Below are positions 36,092-45,176 of a stretch of 64,000 nt of DNA, in pieces. Source of the DNA: CAXQUZ01 sp942491145 (lineage in GTDB: Bacteria; Myxococcota_A; UBA796; UBA2385); the NCBI GenBank assembly GCA_942491145.1, contig CALOBC010000011.1, positions 1 to 64,000 on the forward strand. Reading direction: 5' to 3'. A program made the position numbers and the translations under genes. A model generated the notes under the pieces. The model saw nothing but the letters and a program-made list of their open reading frames with translations. It was not told the origin of the DNA and did no database searches. How positions within the stretch are numbered: position 1 is the first letter of the stretch; every line of letters begins with the position of its first letter.

Positions 36092-38203
36092 ATGAATCCC
36101 GAAATCAAGAAGGTCACCGTCGACATCGGTGGTCGCCCCCTCACCATCGAGACCGGCTGGCTTGCCAAGCAGGCCAGTGGCGCAGTCGTCGTTCGCCAGA
36201 ACGACAGCTCCGTGCTCGTGACCTTCGTGCGTTCGCCCGGTGCCCGTCCCTTCGACTTCCTGCCGCTGACCGTGGACTACCAGGACCGCACCGCCGCTGA
36301 AGGCAAGATCCCCGGTGGCTTCCTCAAGCGGGAAGGCCGTCCCGGTGAGCGCGAGACGCTCAACTGCCGCCTGATCGACCGGCCGATTCGGCCCCAGTTC
36401 CCGAAGCATCTTCGGGACGAGCTGCAGATCATCGCGACCTGCCTCTCCTTCGACCCCGCAAGCGACACCGACGTGCTCGCGCTGTGTGGTGCTTCGGCGT
36501 CCATCGCTGTGAGCTCCACCCCGGTCGACAAGACCATCGCGGGTGTTCGGGTGGTTCGCGTGGGTGGTGAGTTCATCCTCAACCCCTCCCGCGACGAGCT
36601 CGCCGCTGCCGACATCGCCCTTGTGGTCGCCGGCACCGACGAAGCCATCTGCATGGTCGAGGGCGGCGCCCTTGAGGCCAAAGAAGCCGACATGCTCGAG
36701 GCGATGGACCTCGCACATGAGGCCATCCGCAAGATCATCGTCGCGATCGAAGAGCTTCGCGAGATGGTCGGCACCGTCAAGGACGTGCTTCCGCCCGCTC
36801 CTGAGATGGACCAAGCTGTCTACGACAAGGTGGCTGCCGCCGGTCTCGACAAGCTCATCGTCGCCCTCGCTGTCCGCGAGAAGCACGCCCGCAGCGCTGC
36901 CCTCCGGGCCGCCCGCAACGAAGTGATCGCTGGCCTCTCCGAGGGCCTCGACGCTGACGAAGCGGCTGCGTTCGTCAAGGATGCCAAGGGTGCTTGGGCC
37001 AAGCTGCTCCGCAACCACATGCGCAAGACGGTCACCGAGAAGGGCATCCGCCTGGACGGTCGGGCCACCGATGAAGTCCGCGACATCCTCTGCGAGGTCG
37101 GTGTTGCCGAGCGCGGCCACGGCTCCGCGGTCTTCACCCGCGGTGAGACCCAGGCCTTCGTGAGCGCCACCATCGGCATCGAAGAAGACGCCCAGCGCAT
37201 CGACTACGCGGGCGCCATCGAGAAGTTCCGTCGCTGGATGCTCCAGTACAACTTCCCGCCCTTCTCCACCGGTGAAGCCCGCCCCATGCGCGGTCCCAAG
37301 CGTCGGGAGATCGGCCACGGTGCCCTCGCCCACCGCGCCCTCGCCGCTGTGATCCCCACCCAGGAGCAGTTCCCCTACGTGCTCCGGTGTGTCTCCGACG
37401 TGCTCGAGTCCAACGGCTCCAGCTCGATGGCCACGGTCTGTGGCGCCAGCCTCTCGCTGATGGACGCCGGCGTGCCCCTCAAGGCCCCCGTCGCTGGCAT
37501 CGCGATGGGTCTCGTCAAGGAAGGCGACGAGTTCGCCGTCCTCAGCGACATCCTGGGCGACGAGGACCACCTCGGCGACATGGACTTCAAGGTGACCGGC
37601 ACCCGCGAAGGCATCACCGCCTTCCAGATGGACACCAAGATCAAGGGCATTCCGCGGGCCGTCATGCTCCGCGCGATGAACCAGGCGCGCGAAGGCCGCC
37701 TGCACATCCTTGACGAGATGGGCAAGGCCATCGAGACCGGCCGCCCCGAGCTGTCCGAGTACGCCCCGCGCATCACGGTCATCAACATCAGCCCTGAGAA
37801 GATCCGGGACATCATCGGCCCCGGAGGCAAGATGATCCGGTCCATCCAGGACCGCACTGAGACCCGCGTTCGCGTGGACGACAGTGGCCGCGTGGAGATT
37901 GCCAGCGCCGACGGCACCCGTGCCAAGCAGGCCGAGGACATCATTCGCGAGCTCACCCAGGAAGCCGAGATCGGCAAGCTGTACCTGGGCGTGGTCAAGC
38001 GCACGGTCGACTTCGGCGCCTTCGTCGAGATCTTCCCCGGAACCGAGGGCCTGGTGCACATCAGCCACCTCGCCGAGGGTCGCATCGAGCGCACCACCGA
38101 CGTGGTCCGCGAGGGCGACGAGGTGCTGGTTCGCGTCATCGACGTGGACCGCTCCGGCAAGATCCGCTTGTCCCGCAAGGAAGCGCTCACCTCCGAGCTC
38201 TGA
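36092..38203 (+). CDS. pnp: Polyribonucleotide nucleotidyltransferase (PNPase)
   Basis: A 703-residue enzyme of normal length. Two RNase PH-like domains (first with VTFVRSPGARPFDFLPLTVD and RPIRPQFP; second with AVFTRGETQAFVSATIG, GPKRREIGHG and the catalytic segment ILGDEDHLGDMDFKVTGT) flank the helical domain. A KH domain (EKIRDIIGPGGKMIRSIQ) and an S1 domain (VVKRTVDFGAFVEIFPGTEG) complete it. It degrades RNA 3' to 5' with phosphate and can add heteropolymeric tails. A strong intrinsic terminator follows 31 bp after the stop codon. Confidence 0.98.
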   Translation: MNPEIKKVTVDIGGRPLTIETGWLAKQASGAVVVRQNDSSVLVTFVRSPGARPFDFLPLTVDYQDRTAAEGKIPGGFLKREGRPGERETLNCRLIDRPIRPQFPKHLRDELQIIATCLSFDPASDTDVLALCGASASIAVSSTPVDKTIAGVRVVRVGGEFILNPSRDELAAADIALVVAGTDEAICMVEGGALEAKEADMLEAMDLAHEAIRKIIVAIEELREMVGTVKDVLPPAPEMDQAVYDKVAAAGLDKLIVALAVREKHARSAALRAARNEVIAGLSEGLDADEAAAFVKDAKGAWAKLLRNHMRKTVTEKGIRLDGRATDEVRDILCEVGVAERGHGSAVFTRGETQAFVSATIGIEEDAQRIDYAGAIEKFRRWMLQYNFPPFSTGEARPMRGPKRREIGHGALAHRALAAVIPTQEQFPYVLRCVSDVLESNGSSSMATVCGASLSLMDAGVPLKAPVAGIAMGLVKEGDEFAVLSDILGDEDHLGDMDFKVTGTREGITAFQMDTKIKGIPRAVMLRAMNQAREGRLHILDEMGKAIETGRPELSEYAPRITVINISPEKIRDIIGPGGKMIRSIQDRTETRVRVDDSGRVEIASADGTRAKQAEDIIRELTQEAEIGKLYLGVVKRTVDFGAFVEIFPGTEGLVHISHLAEGRIERTTDVVREGDEVLVRVIDVDRSGKIRLSRKEALTSEL

Positions 38204-38234
38204 TCTGAGCTGAGTCAACCCTGGCTCAGTTGAA

Positions 38235-38262
38235 GGGCCGCGCTCACCCCGCGGCCCTTTTT
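38235..38262 (+). terminator. Intrinsic terminator of pnp
   Basis: Perfect 8-bp stem gggccgcg / cgcggccc with a 7-nt loop, followed at once by five T. This is the clearest rho-independent terminator in the window. Confidence 0.93.
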
Positions 38263-38318
38263 CAGTGTGTTCGCCGGACCTCTGGGCACTCCGCCTGGGG
38301 GTCCACCATCAGGATGGA

Positions 38319-38780
38319 ATGATGTCGACGGATGGCCCAGAGCTCCGTGTCCAAGTCTTGCCCCACGGGGCGGGGCTTCCGCTTCCCCGGTACGAGACCG
38401 CGGGTGCGGCTGGGCTGGATCTTCGGGCCGCCGTGGACGCGCCGCTGGTGCTGCAGTCCCTCGACCGGGTGGCCGTGCCCACCGGGCTCATCGTCGCCAT
38501 CCCCGATGGCTTCGAAGGCCAGGTGCGCCCCCGCTCTGGGCTGGCCCTTCGCATGGGCTTGGGCATGCCCAACAGCCCCGGCACCATCGACAGTGACTAC
38601 CGCGGCGAGCTGAAGGTGCTGATGATCAACCTCGGCCGCGAACCCATCGAGCTGACGCGGGGCATGCGCATCGCCCAGCTCATCATCGCGCCGGTGGCCC
38701 GGGCCACCGTGGTGCCGGTCGATGCCGTGGTGGACACCACCGCGCGTGGGATCGGCGGCTTCGGGTCCACCGGCGTCTGA
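38319..38780 (+). CDS. dut: Deoxyuridine 5'-triphosphate nucleotidohydrolase (dUTPase)
   Basis: A 153-residue trimeric dUTPase with all five motifs: AAGLDLRAA (1), PRSGLALR (2), GTIDSDYRGELKV with the catalytic Asp (3), RGMRIAQLII (4) and the P-loop-like GIGGFGSTG tail (5). It hydrolyses dUTP to dUMP and pyrophosphate. ATG at 38319 gives the usual family N terminus; an upstream in-frame start would extend into the pnp terminator. The downstream DUF2293 gene begins 13 bp after the stop, so the two are likely co-transcribed. Confidence 0.96.
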   Translation: MMSTDGPELRVQVLPHGAGLPLPRYETAGAAGLDLRAAVDAPLVLQSLDRVAVPTGLIVAIPDGFEGQVRPRSGLALRMGLGMPNSPGTIDSDYRGELKVLMINLGREPIELTRGMRIAQLIIAPVARATVVPVDAVVDTTARGIGGFGSTGV

Positions 38781-38793
38781 TCGGAAAGAACAA

Positions 38794-39621
38794 ATGTCTG
38801 TTGTGGAATCGGGGGAATACCGCCCTGGCCCCCGCGCGGGAACCGTCAAGAATGCCGATGGCGACGTCATTGTCGTACCGGATGCTTGGGGGCTGTTGCC
38901 CCCTGGGGACGCGGGACTCACCCGCCGGGTCAAGGCCCTGGGGCCCAGCTGGACCGTGAAGGAAAAGCGCGGCCGGCGCATGTTCTCCCAAGGTGTGTGG
39001 GCGCCCGCCGAGAACATCGAGTCCGCGCGGGAACATGTCGAAGCCCAGCGCGCCGATCCCGCCTACACCCGCAAGCTGGAAGCCGGCCGCCGCCGCCGTG
39101 CCGAAGAGCAAGCCCGCTACGTGAAGACCTTCGAGCTCGAGGTCCGCCGCTACCTGGCCTTCAATCCCCAGTTCGTCGACATGGAGCGGGAGATGGCCCG
39201 CCGCATCGCCGTTCATGCGACGCCGGTGGGCAGCGGCACCGTCGCACGAACGGCCCGAATTCCGGTGGAGGAGCGGGCCCGGGCCGCCGTCATCGCGTGG
39301 ATGCGCCACCAGACCACCGCCTACGACGACATGCACATCCCCCGTGTGAAGGGCGAGCGGCGAGAGGTGCGGAAGAAGCTCGCGGCCCGCTCCCGTGCGC
39401 TGCTGGAGCGCTACCGCCGGGGCGCGGGGGGTGGCGCTGACTGTCCCCTCCAAGAAGCCCTGTCCAAGCCGGTTCCCGACGAGGCCGCGCCCCCGCCGCC
39501 GCCGGGTCCTCGGGGGCGGGCACCGCTGAAGGCCGAGACGCCCCGGGATGTCGCCCAGCAGTCGACCTACGACAAGGTCCGGGCGCGCATGGCTGCCGGC
39601 AAGACCGGACGTCGTCGCTGA
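38794..39621 (+). CDS. DUF2293-domain protein
   Basis: A 275-residue, strongly basic protein. Residues about 137-207 carry the DUF2293 core: HATPVGSGTVARTARIPVEE, RAAVIAWMRHQTTAYDDMHI and PRVKGERREVRKKLA. The charge and Arg-rich ends suggest nucleic-acid binding, but the family has no established function. A Pro-rich stretch (PPPPPGPRG) near 240 precedes a basic tail. It follows dut directly. Confidence 0.78.
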   Translation: MSVVESGEYRPGPRAGTVKNADGDVIVVPDAWGLLPPGDAGLTRRVKALGPSWTVKEKRGRRMFSQGVWAPAENIESAREHVEAQRADPAYTRKLEAGRRRRAEEQARYVKTFELEVRRYLAFNPQFVDMEREMARRIAVHATPVGSGTVARTARIPVEERARAAVIAWMRHQTTAYDDMHIPRVKGERREVRKKLAARSRALLERYRRGAGGGADCPLQEALSKPVPDEAAPPPPPGPRGRAPLKAETPRDVAQQSTYDKVRARMAAGKTGRRR

Positions 39622-39646
39622 GCCGCACGGTCACCGCGCCCCCTGC

Positions 39647-40426
39647 TCAGCGGGGCTGCAGTCCGAAGGTCAGCTCCACATCGAGCGAGGCGTGGGTGCA
39701 GTCCGACCAGTCGTCGTCGCCGAAGATCACAAGCCCCAGGGGCAGTGCTGAGACGTGGTTCATGCGCTCGACCAGTCGGCGGCGAGCGGCTGCATCGGGC
39801 GCCACGGCGAATGGGCCCGGATGCGTAGCCCCAGGCACGATGCACGTGGAGCTGTCCGGGTCACCGAGGCACCAGCCATCGTCGGAGCTGAAGTCCACTT
39901 CGGTCCCCGCCAGCGTTTCCCAGTCGTACAGCGGCAAGCCGCCTGCCCGGGTCAGGGTCTCCACCAGATCGGGGGTGCTGCTGGCCACCACCACATCGCC
40001 CACCGTCAGCAGGAAGTGGTCGTCATACAGCCGGTGGCCATCGGACCAACCCGAGGGGCGGATCTGCAGATCGCAGATCTGTTGGGTCTTGTCGAGGCCA
40101 ATGCGGGCGATGTTCTCGAACCGCGCCGTGAGATGACCTGATTGGGGCTCGAGGTTGCCCGGCGCATCCCAGTCGCAGCTGTCGAGGTTGTTCGGGAACT
40201 GAACCTCGAGCACCTTCACTTGCACCAAGTTGCTCCGACCCGCGCCCAGACAGTCTGCAACCAGCTCCACCGGCTCATCTTCAACGTCGAGCATCCCGCT
40301 GTCGAAGGGGCCATCGTCGACTTGGGGACGTCGCCCGACCGTGTCCTTGTCGTACAGCACGTAGACCGGTTCGCAGCCCGTCGAGACGGCGGCGAGGAGT
40401 CCACAAGCGATGAAGGATCGGGCCAA
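39647..40426 (-). CDS. Hypothetical lipoprotein downstream of the FecR gene
   Basis: A 259-residue lipoprotein (TTG start; signal ends AAVSTGC). It has six or more Cys residues in the mature part and no recognised domain. Segments such as CLGAGRSNLVQVKVLEVQFP and GWSDGHRLYDDHFLLTVGDV suggest a beta-rich periplasmic fold. It lies 128 bp downstream of the seven-gene sulfotransferase/sigma operon on the same strand and may be its last gene or have its own promoter. Confidence 0.65.
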   Translation of the reverse strand: MARSFIACGLLAAVSTGCEPVYVLYDKDTVGRRPQVDDGPFDSGMLDVEDEPVELVADCLGAGRSNLVQVKVLEVQFPNNLDSCDWDAPGNLEPQSGHLTARFENIARIGLDKTQQICDLQIRPSGWSDGHRLYDDHFLLTVGDVVVASSTPDLVETLTRAGGLPLYDWETLAGTEVDFSSDDGWCLGDPDSSTCIVPGATHPGPFAVAPDAAARRRLVERMNHVSALPLGLVIFGDDDWSDCTHASLDVELTFGLQPR

Positions 40427-40554
40427 GGGCGGGGCTCACGACCGGGTTTACATGCACATGCCTTGTCGACACATGCTGGTGCCCGTTGAGTCGCAGCGTA
40501 GCGGTGGTTCCGATTTGGCCCCGCGAGCCACTCGTCAAATGACAGGTCGTGACG

Positions 40555-41517
40555 TCAAGGGGACCCAAACGCGTGACATCGAGCCCGGAGTGGCGGACCA
40601 AGCGCGCCGAGCGCTTCGATGTGATCGCCCACTGCACCGCAGTCTTCGGCCTGGATGGCCAGCTCCACCGCCAACAGCATCAGGTCTTGCTTCCGGGCGC
40701 CGGCTTCTCCGTCCAAGCAAGCGTCGACCACCGCTTGGGCCTCCCCGATCCTCTTCAGCTTGCGCAAACCGAGTCCACGGCCCAGGCAGATCTCGTGGGC
40801 CAGGGCCCCAGAAGGGCCACGGGCTGCGGCATGTTCGAGGGTCTGTACGACCAATCCCGTGTCTGCATCCTGGTCTTCCAGCGCATGGGCCCGCCCCAAC
40901 AGGCCCCCCGCCGTCGTCGGCAAGCACGTGGTGCCATCGCCCTCGGTGAGCGCTTGGGCCAACTGATCGGAGCACGCGACATCGACCGTGCCGCGGTGCA
41001 CATCCACGTGGGTGCCCAGGGCATCCCGGGTGACCGAGAATGCCGTGCCCGTGATGTGAACCGTGCCTTCAGCCGTGTGGACCGCAAGACCATCGACCGC
41101 ACCAGGGGTCACCTCGACACCCAGCGCGCCCTGGTCCCAGCTCAGCACCGGGTGGCGGGTGGTGCCCCCGACGCTGCCGCTGCCCTCCACCCGAAGGTTG
41201 ACGCCCTCCAGCAGGACAATGTCCCGCCCACTGCCGCTCTGGACCAGGTCCCGCTCAAGGGGCTGGGCCGGGGGCGGACCATGGGGCAACAACACAAGTG
41301 CGACCGCTGCCGCCGCTGCGACGGCGCCGAGACCCCACGCGAAGCGCCGGTGTCGACCACTCGGGGGTTGGGCACTCGCGGCGGCGGTGGCAATCGCCTC
41401 GTCCAGACCCGGCAGCAGTCGCGCGGCATCGTCCGGTCCCGCGACCGTGCTGGACTGGAGTAGGTCCATCATGGGAGAGCGGTCGTGCACCGGGAACTGG
41501 TCATGCTCTGTGCTCAC
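40555..41517 (-). CDS. FecR-type membrane regulator with TPR-like C terminus
   Basis: A 320-residue protein with one membrane segment (about 60-80). A FecR-like beta domain occupies residues about 90-185 (GTTRHPVLSWDQGALGVEVT, VHTAEGTVHITGTAFSVTRD, GTHVDVHRGTVDVA), and the C-terminal 100 residues are helical and TPR-like. FecR proteins pass envelope signals to ECF sigma factors. Its ATG overlaps the stop of the sigma gene (ATGA), which supports this role directly. No zinc anti-sigma motif is seen at the N terminus. Confidence 0.8.
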   Translation of the reverse strand: MSTEHDQFPVHDRSPMMDLLQSSTVAGPDDAARLLPGLDEAIATAAASAQPPSGRHRRFAWGLGAVAAAAAVALVLLPHGPPPAQPLERDLVQSGSGRDIVLLEGVNLRVEGSGSVGGTTRHPVLSWDQGALGVEVTPGAVDGLAVHTAEGTVHITGTAFSVTRDALGTHVDVHRGTVDVACSDQLAQALTEGDGTTCLPTTAGGLLGRAHALEDQDADTGLVVQTLEHAAARGPSGALAHEICLGRGLGLRKLKRIGEAQAVVDACLDGEAGARKQDLMLLAVELAIQAEDCGAVGDHIEALGALGPPLRARCHAFGSP

Positions 41518-42074
41518 TTGGACTCCTCGGGGATCAGGCCCCGCTTGGTCGCAGCCTTTCGAAACTGGGCACGGGCACTGCGAAGGCGCGTGCGGAGGGT
41601 GCCCTCGGAGACACCGAGCATGTCGACCACCTCGGGCATCGTTCGACCCTCAACATCGTAGAGAACCAACACTGCTGCGAGGTCCTCGGGGAGTGTGGCC
41701 ACCACTTCTTGGATCTGGGTGGCTTGGGTCATGCGAGTGAAGTCCGCCTCGGGATCAGCAGTTCCACTCATGTTGTCCACTTGCTGGTCGGACTCCCAGC
41801 GACGTCCCCAGACAGCCCGGCGATGCTGGGAGAGCACCCGTCGGGTCACCGAAAACAGCCACCGCTCGAAGGCCTCGGGGGCCCGGACGGTGTGGAGGCG
41901 GCGGAGGGCCACGATGAAGACTTCTTGGGTGGCGCTGTCGGCATCCACCCGCGGTCCACCGAGGCGGCGGGTCCACTGAAGCACGACGGGCAGCCAAGTC
42001 CGGCACATCGTCTCGATGGCGGCTCGGTCCCCACGCTGCACAGCGTCCCATCGCTCCGGCATCCGCATGCTCAT
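41514..42074 (-). CDS. ECF-family RNA polymerase sigma factor
   Basis: A 186-residue sigma factor: region 2 includes DADSATQEVFIVALRRLHTV and FERWLFSVTRRVLSQHRR, and region 4 includes LPEDLAAVLVLYDVEGRTMP and LGVSEGTLRTRLRSARAQF. It overlaps the upstream envelope-protein gene and the downstream FecR gene by 4 nt each. It probably controls its own operon, although I see no promoter pair that can be assigned to it. Confidence 0.92.
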   Translation of the reverse strand: MSMRMPERWDAVQRGDRAAIETMCRTWLPVVLQWTRRLGGPRVDADSATQEVFIVALRRLHTVRAPEAFERWLFSVTRRVLSQHRRAVWGRRWESDQQVDNMSGTADPEADFTRMTQATQIQEVVATLPEDLAAVLVLYDVEGRTMPEVVDMLGVSEGTLRTRLRSARAQFRKAATKRGLIPEESK

Positions 42075-43054
42075 GACCGCCCTTGGGCAGCCGTCGACGG
42101 CCCCTTGGGGGTGCGGGCGGGCATGATCCCGGCGACGCGCAGGCCCAAGCCCAGGCTCCAGGTCGGCGCGCGGTTGTAGGGGGGGCTGCCGTTGGCGGTC
42201 TGGAGCTCCCGCAGGTCAGCGCTCAGCCAGAGCTGGGGCACGGCCTCGCTGTGTTCGCTCATGCGGAGGGCCCAGCCCGCGGCGGTGCGCAGGGTGGGGA
42301 ACCAAGCATCCACGTTGGCGCTGTCGTCGCTGTAGAAGCGGCGCCACGACGCCCCGGCGCCGGCGCTCATCCGCAGTCCGGTGCGGTGCTGGAGTCCGGC
42401 GTAGATGTCGATGTCTCCGCGGCGCACCCGATTGTTGTTCGGCAAGCCGGCGGCGGTGGCGCTGGGGACTGTGGTGATGCCAATGCCCACCAACACGCCA
42501 TCTTGACGACGGGTCTCGACCGCGAGTCCGAGCGCGGCGCTGGCGTCGGCACCCCCGCCCCGCTGGACACCGCCCATCAGGCCACCGGCGATGGACCACT
42601 GGCTGGGGGCGGGCTCCGGCGGCAGCACAACCACCGGCTCCGGGTCTGGGGTGACCTCCGGCGCGACGGGGGCGGGATCCGGCTTGGGCTTGGGCTTGGG
42701 CTTCGGCGGTGTCGGATCCACGGGCGCTGCGGGCTGCACCACCACCGGCGTGGCCGCCCGGACCAAGCTCGCGGCCACAAAGGCCAGCTCTTCCCGCTGT
42801 TGCGGCGTGGTGGGGGGGGCCAGCTCGGAGCGTCGCACGGTGCCGTCGCGCCCGCGCACCACGAGCACCCACGTGGCCGGCGTGTTGGCGATGATGACCC
42901 ACGGGCCGTCCCCCGGCGGTCCGATCCGCAGACCCGCCATCGTCAGGGCATTGACCCACGTCTCGGCGGCCTCATCGGTGGGCAGCAGCACGGGGGTGGC
43001 CGCGCTCACCACACCGGCGACAACGCTCATCATCAACAGCATCACAGCAGTCAT
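42071..43054 (-). CDS. Envelope protein with Pro/Lys-rich linker (outer-membrane-type)
   Basis: About 327 residues from ATG at 43054, giving the signal peptide MTAVMLLMMSVVAGVVSAA. The N-terminal domain (about 25-100: TWVNALTMAGLRIGPPGDGP, TWVLVVRGRDGTVRRSEL) is of unknown type. A PPKPKPKPKPDPAPVAPE linker of the kind that spans the periplasm comes next. The C-terminal 180 residues alternate Gly and aromatic residues as in outer-membrane barrels. It overlaps the sulfotransferase gene upstream and the sigma gene downstream by 4 nt. It could be the sensor partner of the sigma/FecR pair; this is inference. Confidence 0.65.
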   Translation of the reverse strand: MTAVMLLMMSVVAGVVSAATPVLLPTDEAAETWVNALTMAGLRIGPPGDGPWVIIANTPATWVLVVRGRDGTVRRSELAPPTTPQQREELAFVAASLVRAATPVVVQPAAPVDPTPPKPKPKPKPDPAPVAPEVTPDPEPVVVLPPEPAPSQWSIAGGLMGGVQRGGGADASAALGLAVETRRQDGVLVGIGITTVPSATAAGLPNNNRVRRGDIDIYAGLQHRTGLRMSAGAGASWRRFYSDDSANVDAWFPTLRTAAGWALRMSEHSEAVPQLWLSADLRELQTANGSPPYNRAPTWSLGLGLRVAGIMPARTPKGPSTAAQGRS

Positions 43055-44157
43055 CGGGCGGCACCCTGTGCCCGATCTGGAAATGAGAAGCACGACAGAC
43101 TCAGGGCACAGTCTCGCTGTATGCGGTCCGCCGTCAGGCCGAAGCTGGCCAAGTCGTAGCGGTGGGCACTGCGGCGCTCTCGCTGGCGCCGGTCAGTCTC
43201 CTGAATGACCGTCGACACGGCATTGTCGATGGGGTGGTTCACGAAGTGCAGCACCTCACGCATCGTGGCATCGCAGTCGTGGACCAAGCTGTCGTGGTGC
43301 ACAATCAGCACCCGATCCCGCGGGAATGACGGCCGGCTCCACGCCCGCGCGAACTCCTCGTGAAGGCTGACCAGTGCGCCATAGATGCGCTCACGGTGGC
43401 GGGCTTGGGCTGCGGGCTCTAGATCGGAACCGTCGGTGCCGAAGCGCGCCTGGATCGTGCTGGTGACGAGGCTCAGTGCGGACGGGATCGCCTCCACCGG
43501 GTCGCGCACGGTGTAGATCAGCCGCGCGTCGGGGAACTTCTCGAGGATCTGGGGCACCCGCAGCGCCAGGGATGCGGCCTTGGCGACCACCCGGGCGCCG
43601 GGTCCGGTGTCGAACATCCGCCGACGCCAGATGCGCTCAAGGAACGCGAGGTCCCGCGCTGTGGCACCGGGCCGCAGGGGGTCGATCTCGCCAAAGAGAT
43701 CCGGCTCCGCCCAGGCCAGCAAGAAGGCGTAGGCGAACAAGCCGTCGAAGTAGCGGAACATCAGCGCGGCGTCTTCGGTCTCCACCGCTTGCAGGCTGGT
43801 CTCGTGCGCGGCGGCGTTGTGGTGGCGCGCGGGGCTGAGGGCCTCGAGGTGGGGCACCAGCGGACCGAGCACCCCTTGCAGGGTCAGTGCCGGCGCGAGC
43901 ATCTGCCACAGGGCCTGACCTTGACCGACGCCAAGCTCCACCAGCTTGCGGTGCAGGAACGTGGTGCCGGTGCGGGGGGCACCAATGATGATGACCGGCG
44001 ACCGCACGGGGGTCTCGGCGAGTGCGGGGTACAACAAGCCGTCGAGGGCTTGGCCGACCTGGCCCATCGTGCGCATCGCAGCGAGGGCGCCGCCGCTCAC
44101 CAGGGGGCCCAGCCGCTGACCGAAGATCTGGGCGAGCACGTCCCGCGCCAGCAGCAT
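43051..44157 (-). CDS. Sulfotransferase-family protein
   Basis: About 368 residues. The PAPS 5'-phosphosulfate loop reads SPVIIIGAPRTGTTFLHRKL, and the 3'-phosphate region includes FPDARLIYTVRDPVEAIPSA. Both fit the bacterial Sulfotransfer_3 group, which sulfates small molecules or lipids. HHDSLVHDCDATMREVLHFV follows in the expected place. ATG at 44157 is the likely start; GTG at 44181 would overlap the ketosynthase stop by 7 nt in line with the rest of the operon. It has no signal peptide, so it acts in the cytoplasm. The substrate may be the product of the adjacent ketosynthase. Confidence 0.82.
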   Translation of the reverse strand: MLLARDVLAQIFGQRLGPLVSGGALAAMRTMGQVGQALDGLLYPALAETPVRSPVIIIGAPRTGTTFLHRKLVELGVGQGQALWQMLAPALTLQGVLGPLVPHLEALSPARHHNAAAHETSLQAVETEDAALMFRYFDGLFAYAFLLAWAEPDLFGEIDPLRPGATARDLAFLERIWRRRMFDTGPGARVVAKAASLALRVPQILEKFPDARLIYTVRDPVEAIPSALSLVTSTIQARFGTDGSDLEPAAQARHRERIYGALVSLHEEFARAWSRPSFPRDRVLIVHHDSLVHDCDATMREVLHFVNHPIDNAVSTVIQETDRRQRERRSAHRYDLASFGLTADRIQRDCALSLSCFSFPDRAQGAAR

Positions 44158-44174
44158 CCGATGGAGGGGAGTCC

Positions 44175-45176
44175 TCAGCACTCCAGCACCACGGCACCGA
44201 CGGAGAGCCCGGCCCCGGTGCCGAGCAGCAGCACCTTCTTGCCGGAGCTGAGCCGTCCCTGGCGGTGGGCGGCGGCGAGGGCCATGGGGATGGACGCCGC
44301 GATGCAATTGCCCCAGACATCGACCGTCCGGACGATCTTCTCGTCGGGGAAGCCCATGCGGGGCAGCAGCCGCAGGCCGGGACCTGAGGCCTGGTGCGGC
44401 ACCACCACGTCGATGTCGTCGGGCGTCAGGTCCAGATCGTCCAAGAGCTGGAAGACCAGCTTGGGCACCCGGCGCATCGCCAGCTTGAACATGCGGGGAC
44501 CCTGCATCGAGAACAGGTGGTCGGTGTCGACGGTGCTGGCCGCGAGGGGATGGTTCGCGTCGCCGAAGCCCCGAATCTGGGCCATCTCAGCGCCTTCTGG
44601 CCACGTGCCCATCGCCCATCCCAGCAGCGCGCCGCCGCCGGACTCGGACCCAAAGACCACGGCTGCCGCGCCGTCGCCCAACAGTGCGGCGCTCTCGGGC
44701 TCGGCGAAGTTCCGCGCGGTGCTGCCCTTCTCGGCGCTCACCACCACAATGCGCCGCTGCACGCCGGTGTGGAGCAAGCCCGCGACCACCGGGATCGCGT
44801 TGAGGAAGCTCAGGCAGCTCGCGTGGAGCGACATGGCCGGGATGCCGGACAGCCCCAGCTCGCGCAGGATGAACACGGAGCTATCGGGGATGAGCTGAAC
44901 CGGCGTGATGGACGCATTGATCAACATGTCCGGCGGTCCGTCCGCGCCGAGGGCTTCGCGCACTGCGTGGGCTGCCATCTGCTGCATGGGCAGCCGAGAG
45001 ATGCGCCGCTCACCCACCCCGGTGTGGTCTCGAATCCAGTCCGGGGTGCAGCCGAGCAGGGGGGCCAGCGCTTCGGCGGTCTGGACCTCCGGCGGCTCGT
45101 ACAGCCCCGTGCCCAGGATCTGAAGGGGGATCCGGCGGGTGTGGGTCTGGTGGTGAGCGGGCATGAGCTGCGTCAC
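44175..45176 (-). CDS. FabH-like beta-ketoacyl-ACP synthase III
   Basis: A 333-residue thiolase-fold enzyme with the FabH catalytic triad in place: C121 (SLHASCLSFLNAI), H261 (VVPHQASGPGL) and N290 (GNCIAASIPMAL). RDHTGVGERRIS near 50 is also typical. KAS III enzymes start acyl chains by condensing acyl-CoA with malonyl-ACP; relatives make pyrones, quinolones or long-chain olefins. No other fatty-acid gene is nearby, and it is locked in an operon with a sulfotransferase, so a dedicated secondary role is more likely than housekeeping. It overlaps the upstream lipoprotein gene by 4 nt. Confidence 0.88.
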   Translation of the reverse strand: MTQLMPAHHQTHTRRIPLQILGTGLYEPPEVQTAEALAPLLGCTPDWIRDHTGVGERRISRLPMQQMAAHAVREALGADGPPDMLINASITPVQLIPDSSVFILRELGLSGIPAMSLHASCLSFLNAIPVVAGLLHTGVQRRIVVVSAEKGSTARNFAEPESAALLGDGAAAVVFGSESGGGALLGWAMGTWPEGAEMAQIRGFGDANHPLAASTVDTDHLFSMQGPRMFKLAMRRVPKLVFQLLDDLDLTPDDIDVVVPHQASGPGLRLLPRMGFPDEKIVRTVDVWGNCIAASIPMALAAAHRQGRLSSGKKVLLLGTGAGLSVGAVVLEC